Positions 50,601 to 62,864 of a stretch of DNA of 64,000 nt are shown here, piece by piece. Where the stretch lies: positions 372,001-436,000 of the forward strand of contig CAWVQA010000085.1 in the NCBI GenBank assembly GCA_963932145.1, read 5' to 3'. The first letter of the stretch is position 1. Each line of letters starts with the position of its first letter. The DNA comes from Acanthosepion lycidas (lineage: Eukaryota; Mollusca; Cephalopoda; Sepiida; Sepiidae). The notes beneath the pieces were generated by a model. That model was not told the origin of the DNA. It did no database searches and saw only the letters and a program-made list of their open reading frames with translations. Made by a program: the position numbers and the translations under genes.

Positions 50601-52018
50601 AGACCTAATCTAAGATCTGCACAAAAATATTTTGCGTTCAAATTCATACCGTGATCGTAGCATGCATGGACTCGACTCATATGACTGGGATTTCCATGAA
50701 AATGATTGTGGGCCGAAAATGGGTGATCACTGTACATTTCTATTCTGTTTCCTATTTATATGTATATTTTACCTCCTCGATTTAGCATTATGGACAGGGA
50801 AAGACCTAATCTAAGATCTGCACAACAATATTTTGCCTTCAAATTCATACCGTGATCGTAGCATGCATGGACTCGACTCATATGACTGGGATTTCCATGA
50901 AAAAGATTGTGGTCCGAAAATGGGTGATCACTGTACATTTCTCTTCTGTTTCCTACTTATATTTATATTTTACCTCCTCAATTTAGCATTATGCACAGTG
51001 AAAGACCTAATCTAAAATCTGCACAAAAATATTTTGCCTTCAAATTCATACCGTGATCGTAGCATGCATGGAGTCGACTCATATGACTGGGATTTCCATG
51101 AAAAAGATTGTGGGTAAAAATTGGTGATCACTGTACATTTCTCTTCTCTTTCCTAATTATATTTATATTTTACCTCCTCAATTTAGCATTATGGACAGGG
51201 AAAGACCTCATCTAAGATCTGCACAAAAATTTTTTGCCGTCAAATTCATACCGTGATCGTAGCATGCATGGACTCACCTCATATGTCTGTGATTTCCATG
51301 AAAAAGATAGTGGGCAGAAAATGGGTGATCACTGTACATTTCTCTTCTGTTTCCTATTTATATTTCTATTTTACCTCCTCAATTTAGCATTATGGACGGG
51401 GAAAGACCTAATCTAAGATCTGCACATAAATATTTTGCCTTCAAATTCATAGCATGATCGTAGCATGCATGGACTCGACTCATGTGACTGGGATTTCCAT
51501 GAAAAAGATTGTGGGCCGAAAAAGGGTGATCACTGTACATTTCTCTCCTGTTTCCTATTTATATTTATATTTTACCTCCTCAATTTAGCATTATGGACAG
51601 GGAAAGACCTAATCTAAAATCTGCACAAAAATATTTTGCCTTCAAATTCATAACATGATCGTAGCATGCATGGACTCGACTCATATGACTGGGATTACCA
51701 TGAAAAATATTGTGGGCCGAAAATGGCTGATCACTGTACATTTCTCGTCTTTTTCCTATTTATATTTCTATTTTACCTCCTCAATTTAGCATTATGGATA
51801 GGGAAAGACCTAATCTAAGATCTGCAAAAAAATATTTTGCCTTAAATTCATACCGTGATCGTAGCATGCATGGACTCGACTCATATGACTGGGATTTCCA
51901 TGAAAAAGATTGTGGGTAAAAATTGGTGATGACTGTACATTTCTCTTCTGTTTCCTATTTACATTTATATTTTACCTCCTCAATGTAGCATTATGAATAG
52001 GGAAAGACCTAATCTAAG
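47604..52018 (+). repeat. Satellite stretch without a clear higher-order repeat
   Basis: Twenty-two units of the right-domain type in which I could not see a repeated multi-unit order. They include actcaactcat/gcag units (47604, 48823, 51217), 1-bp-short gccttaaattc units (48420, 51840), aaaaagactgggccg (49095) and gggtaaaaattgg units (51115, 51915). No gene or insertion is present. Confidence 0.7.
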
Positions 52019-52821
52019 ATCTGCACAAAAATATTTTGCCTTCAAATTCATACCGTGATCGTAGCATGCATGGACTCGACTCATATGACTGGGATTTCCA
52101 TGAAAAAGATTGTGGGCGGAAAATGGGTGATCACTGTACATTTCTCTTCTGTTTCCTATTTATATTTATATTTTACCTCCTCAATTTAGCATTATGGACA
52201 GGGAAAGACCTAATCTAAGACCTGCAGAAAAATATTTTGCCTTCAAATTCATACCATGATCGTAGCATGCATGGACTCGATTCATATGACTGGGATTTCC
52301 ATGAAAAAGATAGTAGGCCGAAAATGGGTGATCACTGTACTTTTCTCGTCTGTTTCCTATTTATATTTCTATTTTACCTCCTCAATTTAGCATTATGGAC
52401 ATAGAAAGACCTAATCTAAGATCTGCACTAAAATATTTTGCCTTCAAATTTATACCGTGATCGTAGCATGCATGGACTCGACTCATATGACTGGGATTTC
52501 CATGAAAAAATTGTGGGCCGAAAATGGTTGATCACTGTACATTTCTCTTCTGTTTCCTATTTATATTTCTATTTTACCTCCTCAATTTAGCATTATGGAC
52601 AGGGAAAGACCTAATCTAAAATCTGCACAAAAATATTTTTCCATCTAATTCATACCGTGATCGTAGCATGGATGGACACGACTCATATGACTGGGATTTC
52701 CATGAAAAAGATTGTGGGCCGAAAATGGGTGATCACTGTACATTTCTCTTCTGTTTCCTATTTATATTTATATTTTACCTCCTCAATTTAGCATTATGGA
52801 CAGGGAAAGACCTAATCTAAG
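52019..52821 (+). repeat. 4-unit HOR, copy 1 (803 bp)
   Basis: Units with gggcggaaaatgg; taccatgatcg with gatagtagg, cttttctcgtc and gacatagaaag; gcactaaaatatt (200 bp, one A short); ttccatctaattc. The first three return 803 bp later. Confidence 0.85.
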
Positions 52822-53625
52822 ATCTGCACAAAAATATTTTGCCTTCAAATTCATACCGTGATCGTAGCATGCATGGATTCGACTCATATGACTGGGATTT
52901 CCATGAAAAAGATTGTGGGCGGAAAATGGGTGATCACTGTACATTTCTCTTCTGTTTCCTATTTATATTTATATTTTACCTCCTCAATTTAGCATTATGG
53001 ACAGGGAAAGACCTAATCTAAGACCTGCAGAAAAATATTTTTCCTTCAAATTCATACCATGATCGTAGCATGCATGGACTCGATTCATATGACTGGGATT
53101 TCCATGAAAAAGATAGTAGGCAGAAAATGGGTGATCACTGTACTTTTCTCGTCAGTTTCCTATTTATATTTATATTTTACCTCCTCAATTTAGCATTATG
53201 GACATAGAAAGACCTAATCTAAGATCTGCACTAAAATATTTTGCCTTCAAATTCATACCGTGATCGTAGCATGCATGGACTCGACTCATATGACTGGGAT
53301 TTCCATGAAAAGATTGTGGGCCGAAAATGGGTGATCACTGTACATTTCTCTTTTGTTTCCTATTTATATTTCTATTTTACCTCCTCAATTTAGCATTATG
53401 GACAGGGAAAGACCTAATCTAAGATCTGCACAAAAATATTTTGCTCTTCAAATTCATACCGTGATCGTAGCATGCATGGACTCGACTCATTTGCCTGGGA
53501 TTTCCATGAAAAAGATTGTGGTCCGAAAATGGGTGATCACTGTACATTTCTCTTCTGTTTCCTATTTATATTTATATTTTACCTCCTCAATTTAGCATTA
53601 TGGACAGGGAAAGACCTAATCTAAG
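52822..53625 (+). repeat. 4-unit HOR, copy 2
   Basis: First three units match copy 1. The fourth differs (tttgctcttcaaattc, catttgcctggg, tgtggtccg). Confidence 0.82.
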
Positions 53626-54026
53626 ATCTGCACAAAAATATTTTGCCTTCAAATTCATACCGTGATCGTAGCATGCATGGACTCGACTCATATGACTGGG
53701 ATTTCCATCAAAAAGATTGTGGGCCGAAAATGGGTGATCACTGTACATTTCTATTCTGTTTCCTATTTATATTTCTATTTTACCTCCTCAATTTAGCATT
53801 ATGGACAGGGAAAAACCTAATCTAAGATCTGCACAGAAATATTTTGCCTTAAATTCATACCGTGATCGTAGCATGCATGGACTCGACTCATAATACTGGG
53901 ATTTCCATGAAAAAGATTGTGGTCCGAAAATTGGTGATCACTGTACATTTCTCTTCTGTTTCCTATTTATATTTCTATTTTACCTCCTCAATTTAGCATT
54001 ATGGATAGGGAAAGACCTAATCTAAG

Positions 54027-54428
54027 ACCTGCAGAAAAATATTTTGCCTTCAAATTCATACCATGATCGTAGCATGCATGGACTCGATTCATATAACTGG
54101 GATTTCCATGAAAAAGATAGTAGGCAGAAAATGGGTGATCACTGTACTTTTCTCGTCTGTTTCCTAGTTATATTTCTATTTTACCTCCTCAATTTAGCAT
54201 TATGGACATAGAAAGACCTAATCTAAGAACTGCACTAAAATATTTTGCCTTCAAATTCATACCGTGATCGTAGCATGCATGGACTCGACTCATATGACTG
54301 GGATTTCCATGAAAAAGATTGTGGGCCGAAAATGGGTGATCACTGTACATTTCTCTTCTGTTTCCTATTTATATTTCTATTTTACCTCCTCAATTTAGCA
54401 TTATGGACAGGGAAAGACCTAATCTAAG
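54027..54428 (+). repeat. Two-unit part of the 4-unit HOR, copy 3
   Basis: The taccatgatcg/gacatagaaag unit followed by the gcactaaaatatt unit recurs here, 1004 bp after copy 2. Confidence 0.82.
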
Positions 54429-56434
54429 ATCTGCAAAAAAATATTTTGCCTTCAAATTCATACCGTGATCGTAGCATGCATGGACTCGACTCATATGACT
54501 GGGATTTCCATGAAAAAGATTGTGGTCCGAAAATGGGTGATCACTGTACATTTCTCTTCTGTTTCCTATTTATATTTATATTTTACCTCCTCAATTTAGC
54601 ATTATGGACAGGGAAAGACCTAATCTAAGATCTGCACAAAAATATTTTGCCTTAAATTCATACCGTGATCGTAGCATGCATGGACTCGACTCATATGACT
54701 GGGATTTCCATCAAAAAGATTGTGGGCCGAAAATGGGTGATCACTGTACATTTCTATACTGTTTCCTATTTATATTTCTATTTTACCTCCTCAATTTAGC
54801 ATTATGGACAGGGAAAGACGTAATCTAATATCTGCACAAAAATATTTTGCCTTCTAATTCATATCATGATCGTAGCATGCATGGACTCGACTCATATGAC
54901 TGGGATTACCATGAAAAATATTGTGGGCCGAAAATTGGTGATCACTGTACATTTCTCTTCTGTTTCCTATTTATATTTATATTTTACCTCCTCAATTTAG
55001 CATTATGGACAGAGAAAGACCTAATCTAAGATCTGCACAAAAATATTTTGCCTTCAAATTCATACCGTGATCGTAGCATGCTAGGACTCGACTCATATGT
55101 CTGGGATTTCCATGAAAAAGATTGTGGGCGGAAAATGGGTGATCACTGAACATTTCTCTACTGTTTCCTATTTATATTTGTATTTTACCTCCTCAATTTA
55201 GCATTATGGACAGGGAAAGACCTAATCTAAGACCTGCACAAAAATATTTTGCCTTAAATTCATACCGTGATCGTAGCATGCATGGACTCGACTCATATGA
55301 CTGGGATTTCCATAAAAAAGATTGTGGGCCGAAAATGGGTGATCACTGTACATTTCTCTTCTGTTTCCTATTTATATTTCTATTTTACCTCCTCAATTTA
55401 GCATTATGGATAGGGAAAGATTTAATCTAAGATCTGCACAAAAATATTTTGCCTTAAATTCATACCGTGATCGTAGCATGCATGGATTCGACTCATATGA
55501 CTGGGATTTCCATGAAAAAGATTGTGGGCCGAAAATGGGTGATCAGTGTACAATTCTCTTCTGTTTCCTATTTATATTTATATTTTACCTCCTCAATTTA
55601 GCATAATGGACAGGGAAAGACCTAATCTAAGACCTGCACAAAAATATTTTGCCTTCAAATTCATACCGTGATCGTAGCATGCATGGACTCGACTCATATG
55701 ACTGGGATTTCCATGAAAAAATTGTGGGCCGAAAATGGTTGATCACTGTACATTTGTCTTCTGTTTCCTATTTATATTTATATTTTACCTCCTCAATTTA
55801 GCATTATGGACAGGGAAAGACCTAATCAAATATCTGCACAGAAATATTTTTCCATCTAATTCATACCGTGATCGTAGCATGCATGGACTCGACTCATATG
55901 ACTGGGATTTCCATGAAAAAGATTGTGGGCCGAAAATGGGTGATCACTGTACATTTCTCTTCTGTTTCCTATTGATATTTCTATTTTACCTCCTCAATTT
56001 AGCATTATGGACAGGGAAAGACCTCATCTAAGATCTGCACAAAAATATTTTGCCTTCAAATTCATACCGTGATCGTAGCATGCATGGACTCAACTCATAT
56101 GACTGGGATTTCTATGAAAACGATAGTGGGCAGAAAATGGGTGATCACTGTACATTTCTCTTCTGTTTCCTATTTATATTTCTATTTTACCTCCTCAATT
56201 TAGCATTATGGACAGTGAAAGACCTAATCTAAAATCTGCACAAAAATATTTTGGCTTCTAATTCATACCGTGATCGTAGCATGCATGGACTCGACTCATA
56301 TGACTGGGATTTCCATGAAAAAGATTGTGGGCCGAAAATGGGTGATCACTGTACATTTCTCTTCTGTTTCCTATTTATATTTATATTTTACCTCCTCAAT
56401 TTAGCATTATAGACAGGGAAAGACCTAATCTAAG

Positions 56435-58243
56435 GTCTGCACAAAAATATTTTGCCTTCAATTTCATACCGTGATCGTAGCATGCATGGACTCGACTCAT
56501 ATGACTGGGATTTCCATGAAAAACGTTGTGGGCCGAAAATGGGTGATCACTGTACATTTCTCTTCTGTTTCCTATTTATATTTATATTTTACCTCCTCAA
56601 TTTAGCATTATGGACAGGGAAAGACCTAATCTAATCTCTGAACAAAAATATTTTGCCTTCAAATTCATACCGTGATCGTAGCATGCATGGACTCGACTCA
56701 TATGACTGGGATTTCCATGAAAAAGGTTGTGGCCCGATAATGGGTGATCACTGTACATTTCTCTTCTGTTTCCTATTTATATTTATATTTTACCTCCTCA
56801 ATTTAGCATTATGGACAGGGAAAGACCTAATCTAAGCTCTGCAAAAAAATATTTTGCCTTCAAATTTATGCCGTGATCGTAGCATGCATGGACTCGACTC
56901 ATATGACTGGGATTTCTATGAAAAAGATTGTGGGCCGAAAATGGATGATCACTGTACATTTCTCTTCGGTTTCCTATTTATATTTCTATTTTACCTCCTC
57001 AATTTAGCATTATGGACAGGGAAAGACTTAATCTAATATCTGCACAAAAATATTTTGCCTTCAAATTCATACCGTGATCGTAGCATGCATGGACTCGACT
57101 CATGTGACTGGGATTTCCATGAAAAAGGTTCTGGGCCGAAAATGAGTGATCACTGTACATTTTTCTTCTGTTTCCTATTTATATTTATATTTTACCACCT
57201 CAATTTAGCATTATGGACAGGAAAAGACCTAATCTAAAGTCTGCAAAAAAATATTTTGCCTTCAAATTCATACCGTGAACGTAGCATGCATGGACTCGAC
57301 TCAGGTGACTGGGATTTCCATGGAAAAGTTTCTGGGCCGAAAATGAGAGATCACTGCACATTTCTCTTCTGTTTCCTATTTATATTTATATTTTACCTCC
57401 TCAATTTAGCATTATGGACAGGGAAAGACCTAATTTAAGATCTACACAAAAATATTTTGCCTTCAAATTCATACCGTGATCGTAGCATGCATGGACTCAA
57501 CTCATATGACTGGGATTTCCATGAAAAAGGTTGTGGCCCGAAAATGGGTGATCACTGTACATTTCTCTTCTGTTTCCTATTTATATTCATATTTTACCTC
57601 CTCAATTTAGCATTATGGACAGGGAAAGACTTAATCTAAGCTCTGCACAAAAATATTTTGCCTTCAAATTCATACCGTGATCGTAGCATGCATGGACTCG
57701 ACTCATATGACTGGGATTTCCATGAAAAAGGTATTGGCCCGAAAATGGGTGATCACTGTACATTTCTCTTCTGTTTCCTATTTATATTCATATTTTACCT
57801 CCTCAATTTAGCATTATGGACAGGGAAAGACTTAATCTAAGCTCTGCACAAAAATATTTTGCCTTCAAATTCATACCGTGATCGTAGCATGCATGGACTC
57901 GACTCATATGACTAAGATTTCCATGAAAATGGTTGTGGGCCGAAAATGGGTGATGACTGTACATTTCTCTTCTGTTTCCTATTTATATTTATATTTTACC
58001 TCCTCAATTTAGCATTATGGACAGGGAAAGACCTAATCTAAGCTCTGCAAAAAAATATTTTGCCTTCAAATTCATGCCGTGATCGTAGCATGCATGGACT
58101 CGACTCATATGACTGGGATTTCCATGAAAAAGATTGTGGGCCGAAAATGGGTGATCACTGTACATTTCTCTTCTGTTTCCTATTTATATTTATATTTTAC
58201 CTCCTCAATTTAGCATTATAGACAGGGAAAGACCTAATCTAAG
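56435..58243 (+). repeat. 10-unit HOR, 9-unit variant copy 1 (1809 bp)
   Basis: Order: tcaatttc plus aaaaacgttgtgg; cccgataatggg; tttatgccgtg with ggatgatcac; gactcatgtgactgg with ggttctggg; actcaggtgactgg with ccatggaaaag; actcaactcat with ggttgtggcccg; ggtattggcccg; gactaagattt; ttcatgccgtg. Compared with copies 2 and 3 it lacks one unit (ttcatattcatacc). Confidence 0.9.
56636..56836 (+). repeat. Hybrid or ancestral unit distinguishing the 9- and 10-unit HOR forms
   Basis: The left part (ggttgtggcccgataatggg) matches the unit at 58445. The right part (ctgtacatttctc, then aagctctgcaaaaaaat) matches the next unit at 58646. This single unit therefore stands where the later copies have two. 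Confidence 0.7.
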
Positions 58244-60253
58244 CTCTGCACAAAAATATTTTGCCTTCAATTTCATACCGTGATCGTAGCATGCATGGAC
58301 TCGACTCATATGACTGGGATTTCCATGAAAAACGTTGTGGGCCGAAAATGGGTGATCACTGTACATTTCTCTTCTGTTTCCTATTTATATTTATATTTTA
58401 CCTCCTCAATTTAGCATTATGGACAGGGAAAGACCTAATCTAAGCTCTGAACAAAAATATTTTGCCTTCAAATTCATACCGTGATCGTAGCATGCATGGA
58501 CTCGACTCATATGACTGGGATTTCCATGAAAAAGGTTGTGGCCCGATAATGGGTGATCACTGTCCTTTTCTCTTCTGTTTCCTATTGATATTTATATTTT
58601 ACCTCCTCATTTTAGCATTATTGACAGGGAAAGACCTAAACTAAGATCTGCACAAAAATATTTTGCCTTCATATTCATACCGTGATCGTAGCATGCATGG
58701 ACTCGACTCATATGACTGGGATTTCCATGAAAATGGTTGTGGGCCGAAAATGGGTGATCACTGTACATTTCTCTTCTGTTTCCTATTTATATTTATATTT
58801 TACCTCCTCAATTTAGCATTATGGACAGGGAAAGACCTAATCTAAGCTCTGCAAAAAAATATTTTGCCTTCAAATTTATGCCGTGATCGTAGCATGCATG
58901 GACTCGACTCATATGACTGGGATTTCTATGAAAAAGATTGTGGGCCGAAAATGGATGATCACTGTACATTTCTCTTCGGTTTCCTATTTATATTTCTATT
59001 TTACCTCCTCAATTTAGCATTATGGACAGGGAAAGACCTCATCTAAGATCTGCACAAAAATATTTTGCCTTCAAATTCATACCATGATCGTAGCATGCAT
59101 GGACTCGACTCATGTGACTGGGATTTCCATGAAAAAGGTTCTGGGCCGAAAATGAGTGATCACTGTACATTTCTCTTCTGTTTCCTATTTATATTTATAT
59201 TTTACCACCTCAATTTAGCATTATGGACAGGAAAAGACCTAATCTAAAGTCTGCAAAAAAATATTTTGCCTTCAAATTCATACCGTGAACGTAGCATGCA
59301 TGGACTCGACTCAGGTGACTGGGATTTCCATGGAAAAGTTTCTGGGCCGAAAATGAGAGATCACTGCACATTTCTCTTCTGTTTCCTATTTATATTTATA
59401 TTTTACCTCCTCAATTTAGCAGTATGGACAGGGAAAGACCTAATTTAAGATCTACACAAAAATATTTTGCCTTCAAATTCATACCGTGATCGTAGCATGC
59501 ATGGACTCAACTCATATGACTGGGATTTCCATGAAAAAGGTTGTGGCCCGAAAATGGGTGATCACTGTACATTTCTCTTCTGTTTCCTATTTATATTCAT
59601 ATTTTACCTCCTCAATTTAGCATTATGGACAGGGAAAGACTTAATCTAAGCTCTGCACAAAAATATTTTGCCTTCAAATTCATACCGTGATCGTAGCATG
59701 CATGGACTCGACTCATATGACTGGGATTTCCATGAAAAAGGTATTGGCCCGAAAATGGGTGATCACTGTACATTTCTCTTCTGTTTCCTATTTATATTCA
59801 TATTTTACCTCGTCAATTTAGCATTATGGACAGGGAAAGACTTAATCTAAGCTCTGCACAAAAATATTTTGCCTTCAAATTCATACCGTGATCGTAGCAT
59901 GCATGGACTCGACTCATATGACTAAGATTTCCATGAAAATGGTTGTGGGCCGAAAATGGGTGATGACTGTACATTTCTCTTCTGTTTCCTATTTATATTT
60001 ATATTTTACCTCCTCAATTTAGCATTATGGACAGGGAAAGACCTAATCTAAGCTCTGCAAAAAAATATTTTGCCTTCAAATTCATGCCGTGATCGTAGCA
60101 TGCATGGACTCGACTCATATGACTGGGATTTCCATGAAAAAGATTGTGGGCCGAAAATGGGTGATCACTGTACATTTCTCTTCTGTTTCCTATTTATATT
60201 TATATTTTACCTCCTCAATTTAGCATTATAGACAGGGAAAGACCTAATCTAAG
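58244..60253 (+). repeat. 10-unit HOR, full copy 2 (2010 bp)
   Basis: All ten unit types are present, exactly 10 x 201 bp. Against copy 3, reading by eye, I found only about three substitutions in some 1.98 kb: gcagtatgg near 59422, cctcgtcaa near 59812 and, in copy 3, tatgttcat near 61806. Confidence 0.95.
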
Positions 60254-62238
60254 CTCTGCACAAAAATATTTTGCCTTCAATTTCATACCGTGATCGTAGC
60301 ATGCATGGACTCGACTCATATGACTGGGATTTCCATGAAAAACGTTGTGGGCCGAAAATGGGTGATCACTGTACATTTCTCTTCTGTTTCCTATTTATAT
60401 TTATATTTTACCTCCTCAATTTAGCATTATGGACAGGGAAAGACCTAATCTAAGCTCTGAACAAAAATATTTTGCCTTCAAATTCATACCGTGATCGTAG
60501 CATGCATGGACTCGACTCATATGACTGGGATTTCCATGAAAAAGGTTGTGGCCCGATAATGGGTGATCACTGTCCTTTTCTCTTCTGTTTCCTATTGATA
60601 TTTATATTTTACCTCCTCATTTTAGCATTATTGACAGGGAAAGACCTAAACTAAGATCTGCACAAAAATATTTTGCCTTCATATTCATACCGTGATCGTA
60701 GCATGCATGGACTCGACTCATATGACTGGGATTTCCATGAAAATGGTTGTGGGCCGAAAATGGGTGATCACTGTACATTTCTCTTCTGTTTCCTATTTAT
60801 ATTTATATTTTACCTCCTCAATTTAGCATTATGGACAGGGAAAGACCTAATCTAAGCTCTGCAAAAAAATATTTTGCCTTCAAATTTATGCCGTGATCGT
60901 AGCATGCATGGACTCGACTCATATGACTGGGATTTCTATGAAAAAGATTGTGGGCCGAAAATGGATGATCACTGTACATTTCTCTTCGGTTTCCTATTTA
61001 TATTTCTATTTTACCTCCTCAATTTAGCATTATGGACAGGGAAAGACCTCATCTAAGATCTGCACAAAAATATTTTGCCTTCAAATTCATACCATGATCG
61101 TAGCATGCATGGACTCGACTCATGTGACTGGGATTTCCATGAAAAAGGTTCTGGGCCGAAAATGAGTGATCACTGTACATTTCTCTTCTGTTTCCTATTT
61201 ATATTTATATTTTACCACCTCAATTTAGCATTATGGACAGGAAAAGACCTAATCTAAAGTCTGCAAAAAAATATTTTGCCTTCAAATTCATACCGTGAAC
61301 GTAGCATGCATGGACTCGACTCAGGTGACTGGGATTTCCATGGAAAAGTTTCTGGGCCGAAAATGAGAGATCACTGCACATTTCTCTTCTGTTTCCTATT
61401 TATATTTATATTTTACCTCCTCAATTTAGCATTATGGACAGGGAAAGACCTAATTTAAGATCTACACAAAAATATTTTGCCTTCAAATTCATACCGTGAT
61501 CGTAGCATGCATGGACTCAACTCATATGACTGGGATTTCCATGAAAAAGGTTGTGGCCCGAAAATGGGTGATCACTGTACATTTCTCTTCTGTTTCCTAT
61601 TTATATTCATATTTTACCTCCTCAATTTAGCATTATGGACAGGGAAAGACTTAATCTAAGCTCTGCACAAAAATATTTTGCCTTCAAATTCATACCGTGA
61701 TCGTAGCATGCATGGACTCGACTCATATGACTGGGATTTCCATGAAAAAGGTATTGGCCCGAAAATGGGTGATCACTGTACATTTCTCTTCTGTTTCCTA
61801 TTTATGTTCATATTTTACCTCCTCAATTTAGCATTATGGACAGGGAAAGACTTAATCTAAGCTCTGCACAAAAATATTTTGCCTTCAAATTCATACCGTG
61901 ATCGTAGCATGCATGGACTCGACTCATATGACTAAGATTTCCATGAAAATGGTTGTGGGCCGAAAATGGGTGATGACTGTACATTTCTCTTCTGTTTCCT
62001 ATTTATATTTATATTTTACCTCCTCAATTTAGCATTATGGACAGGGAAAGACCTAATCTAAGCTCTGCAAAAAAATATTTTGCCTTCAAATTCATGCCGT
62101 GATCGTAGCATGCATGGACTCGACTCATATGACTGGGATTTCCATGAAAAAGATTGTGGGCCGAAAATGGGTGATCACTGTACATTTCTCTTCTGTTTCC
62201 TATTTATATTTATATTTTACCTCCTCAATTTAGCATTA
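60254..62238 (+). repeat. 10-unit HOR, copy 3 (ends within last unit)
   Basis: Matches copy 2 unit for unit until the end of the tenth unit, where cattatagac in copy 2 is cattatggac here and the following aagctctg is aagatctg. The edge of the amplified block therefore lies at about 62239. Confidence 0.93.
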
Positions 62239-62263
62239 TGGACAGGGAAAGACCTAATCTAAG

Positions 62264-62664
62264 ATCTGCACAAAAATATTTTGCCTTGAAATTCATACCG
62301 TGATCGTAGCATGCATGGACTCGACTCATATGACTGGGATTTCCAGGAAAAAGATTGTGGGCCGAAAAAAGTTGATCACTGTACATTTCTCTTCTGTTTC
62401 CTATTTATATTTATATTTTACCTCCTCAATTTAGCATTATGGACAGGGAAAACCTAATCTAAGATCTGCACAAAAATATTTTGCCTTCAAATTCATACCG
62501 TGATCGTAGCATGCATGGACTCGACTCATATGACTGGGATTTCCATGAAAAAGATTGTGGGCAGAAAATGAGTGATCACTGTACATTTCTCTTCTGTTTC
62601 CTATTTATATTTATATTTTACCTCCTCAATTTAGCATTATGGACAGGGAAAGACCTAATCTAAG
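62264..62664 (+). repeat. 401-bp dimer, copy 1
   Basis: A 200-bp unit with gccttgaaattc, ccgaaaaaagttgatc and gggaaaacctaa (1 bp short), followed by a normal unit with gcagaaaatgagtg. The marked unit returns 401 bp later. Confidence 0.8.
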
Positions 62665-62864
62665 ATCTGCACAAAAATATTTTGCCTTGAAATTCATACC
62701 GTGATCGTAGCATGCATGGACTCGACTCATATGACTGGGATTTCCATGAAAAAGATTGTGGGCCGAAAAAAGTTGATCACTGTACATTTCTCTTCTGTTT
62801 CCTATTTATATTTATATTTTACCTCCTCAATTTAGCATTATGGACAGGGAAAACCTAATCTAAG
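62665..62864 (+). repeat. 401-bp dimer, second marked unit
   Basis: Carries the same gccttgaaattc, ccgaaaaaagttgatc and gggaaaacctaa variants as the unit at 62264. It is followed by a different unit (atggaatcgac), so only about one and a half dimers are present. Confidence 0.78.
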
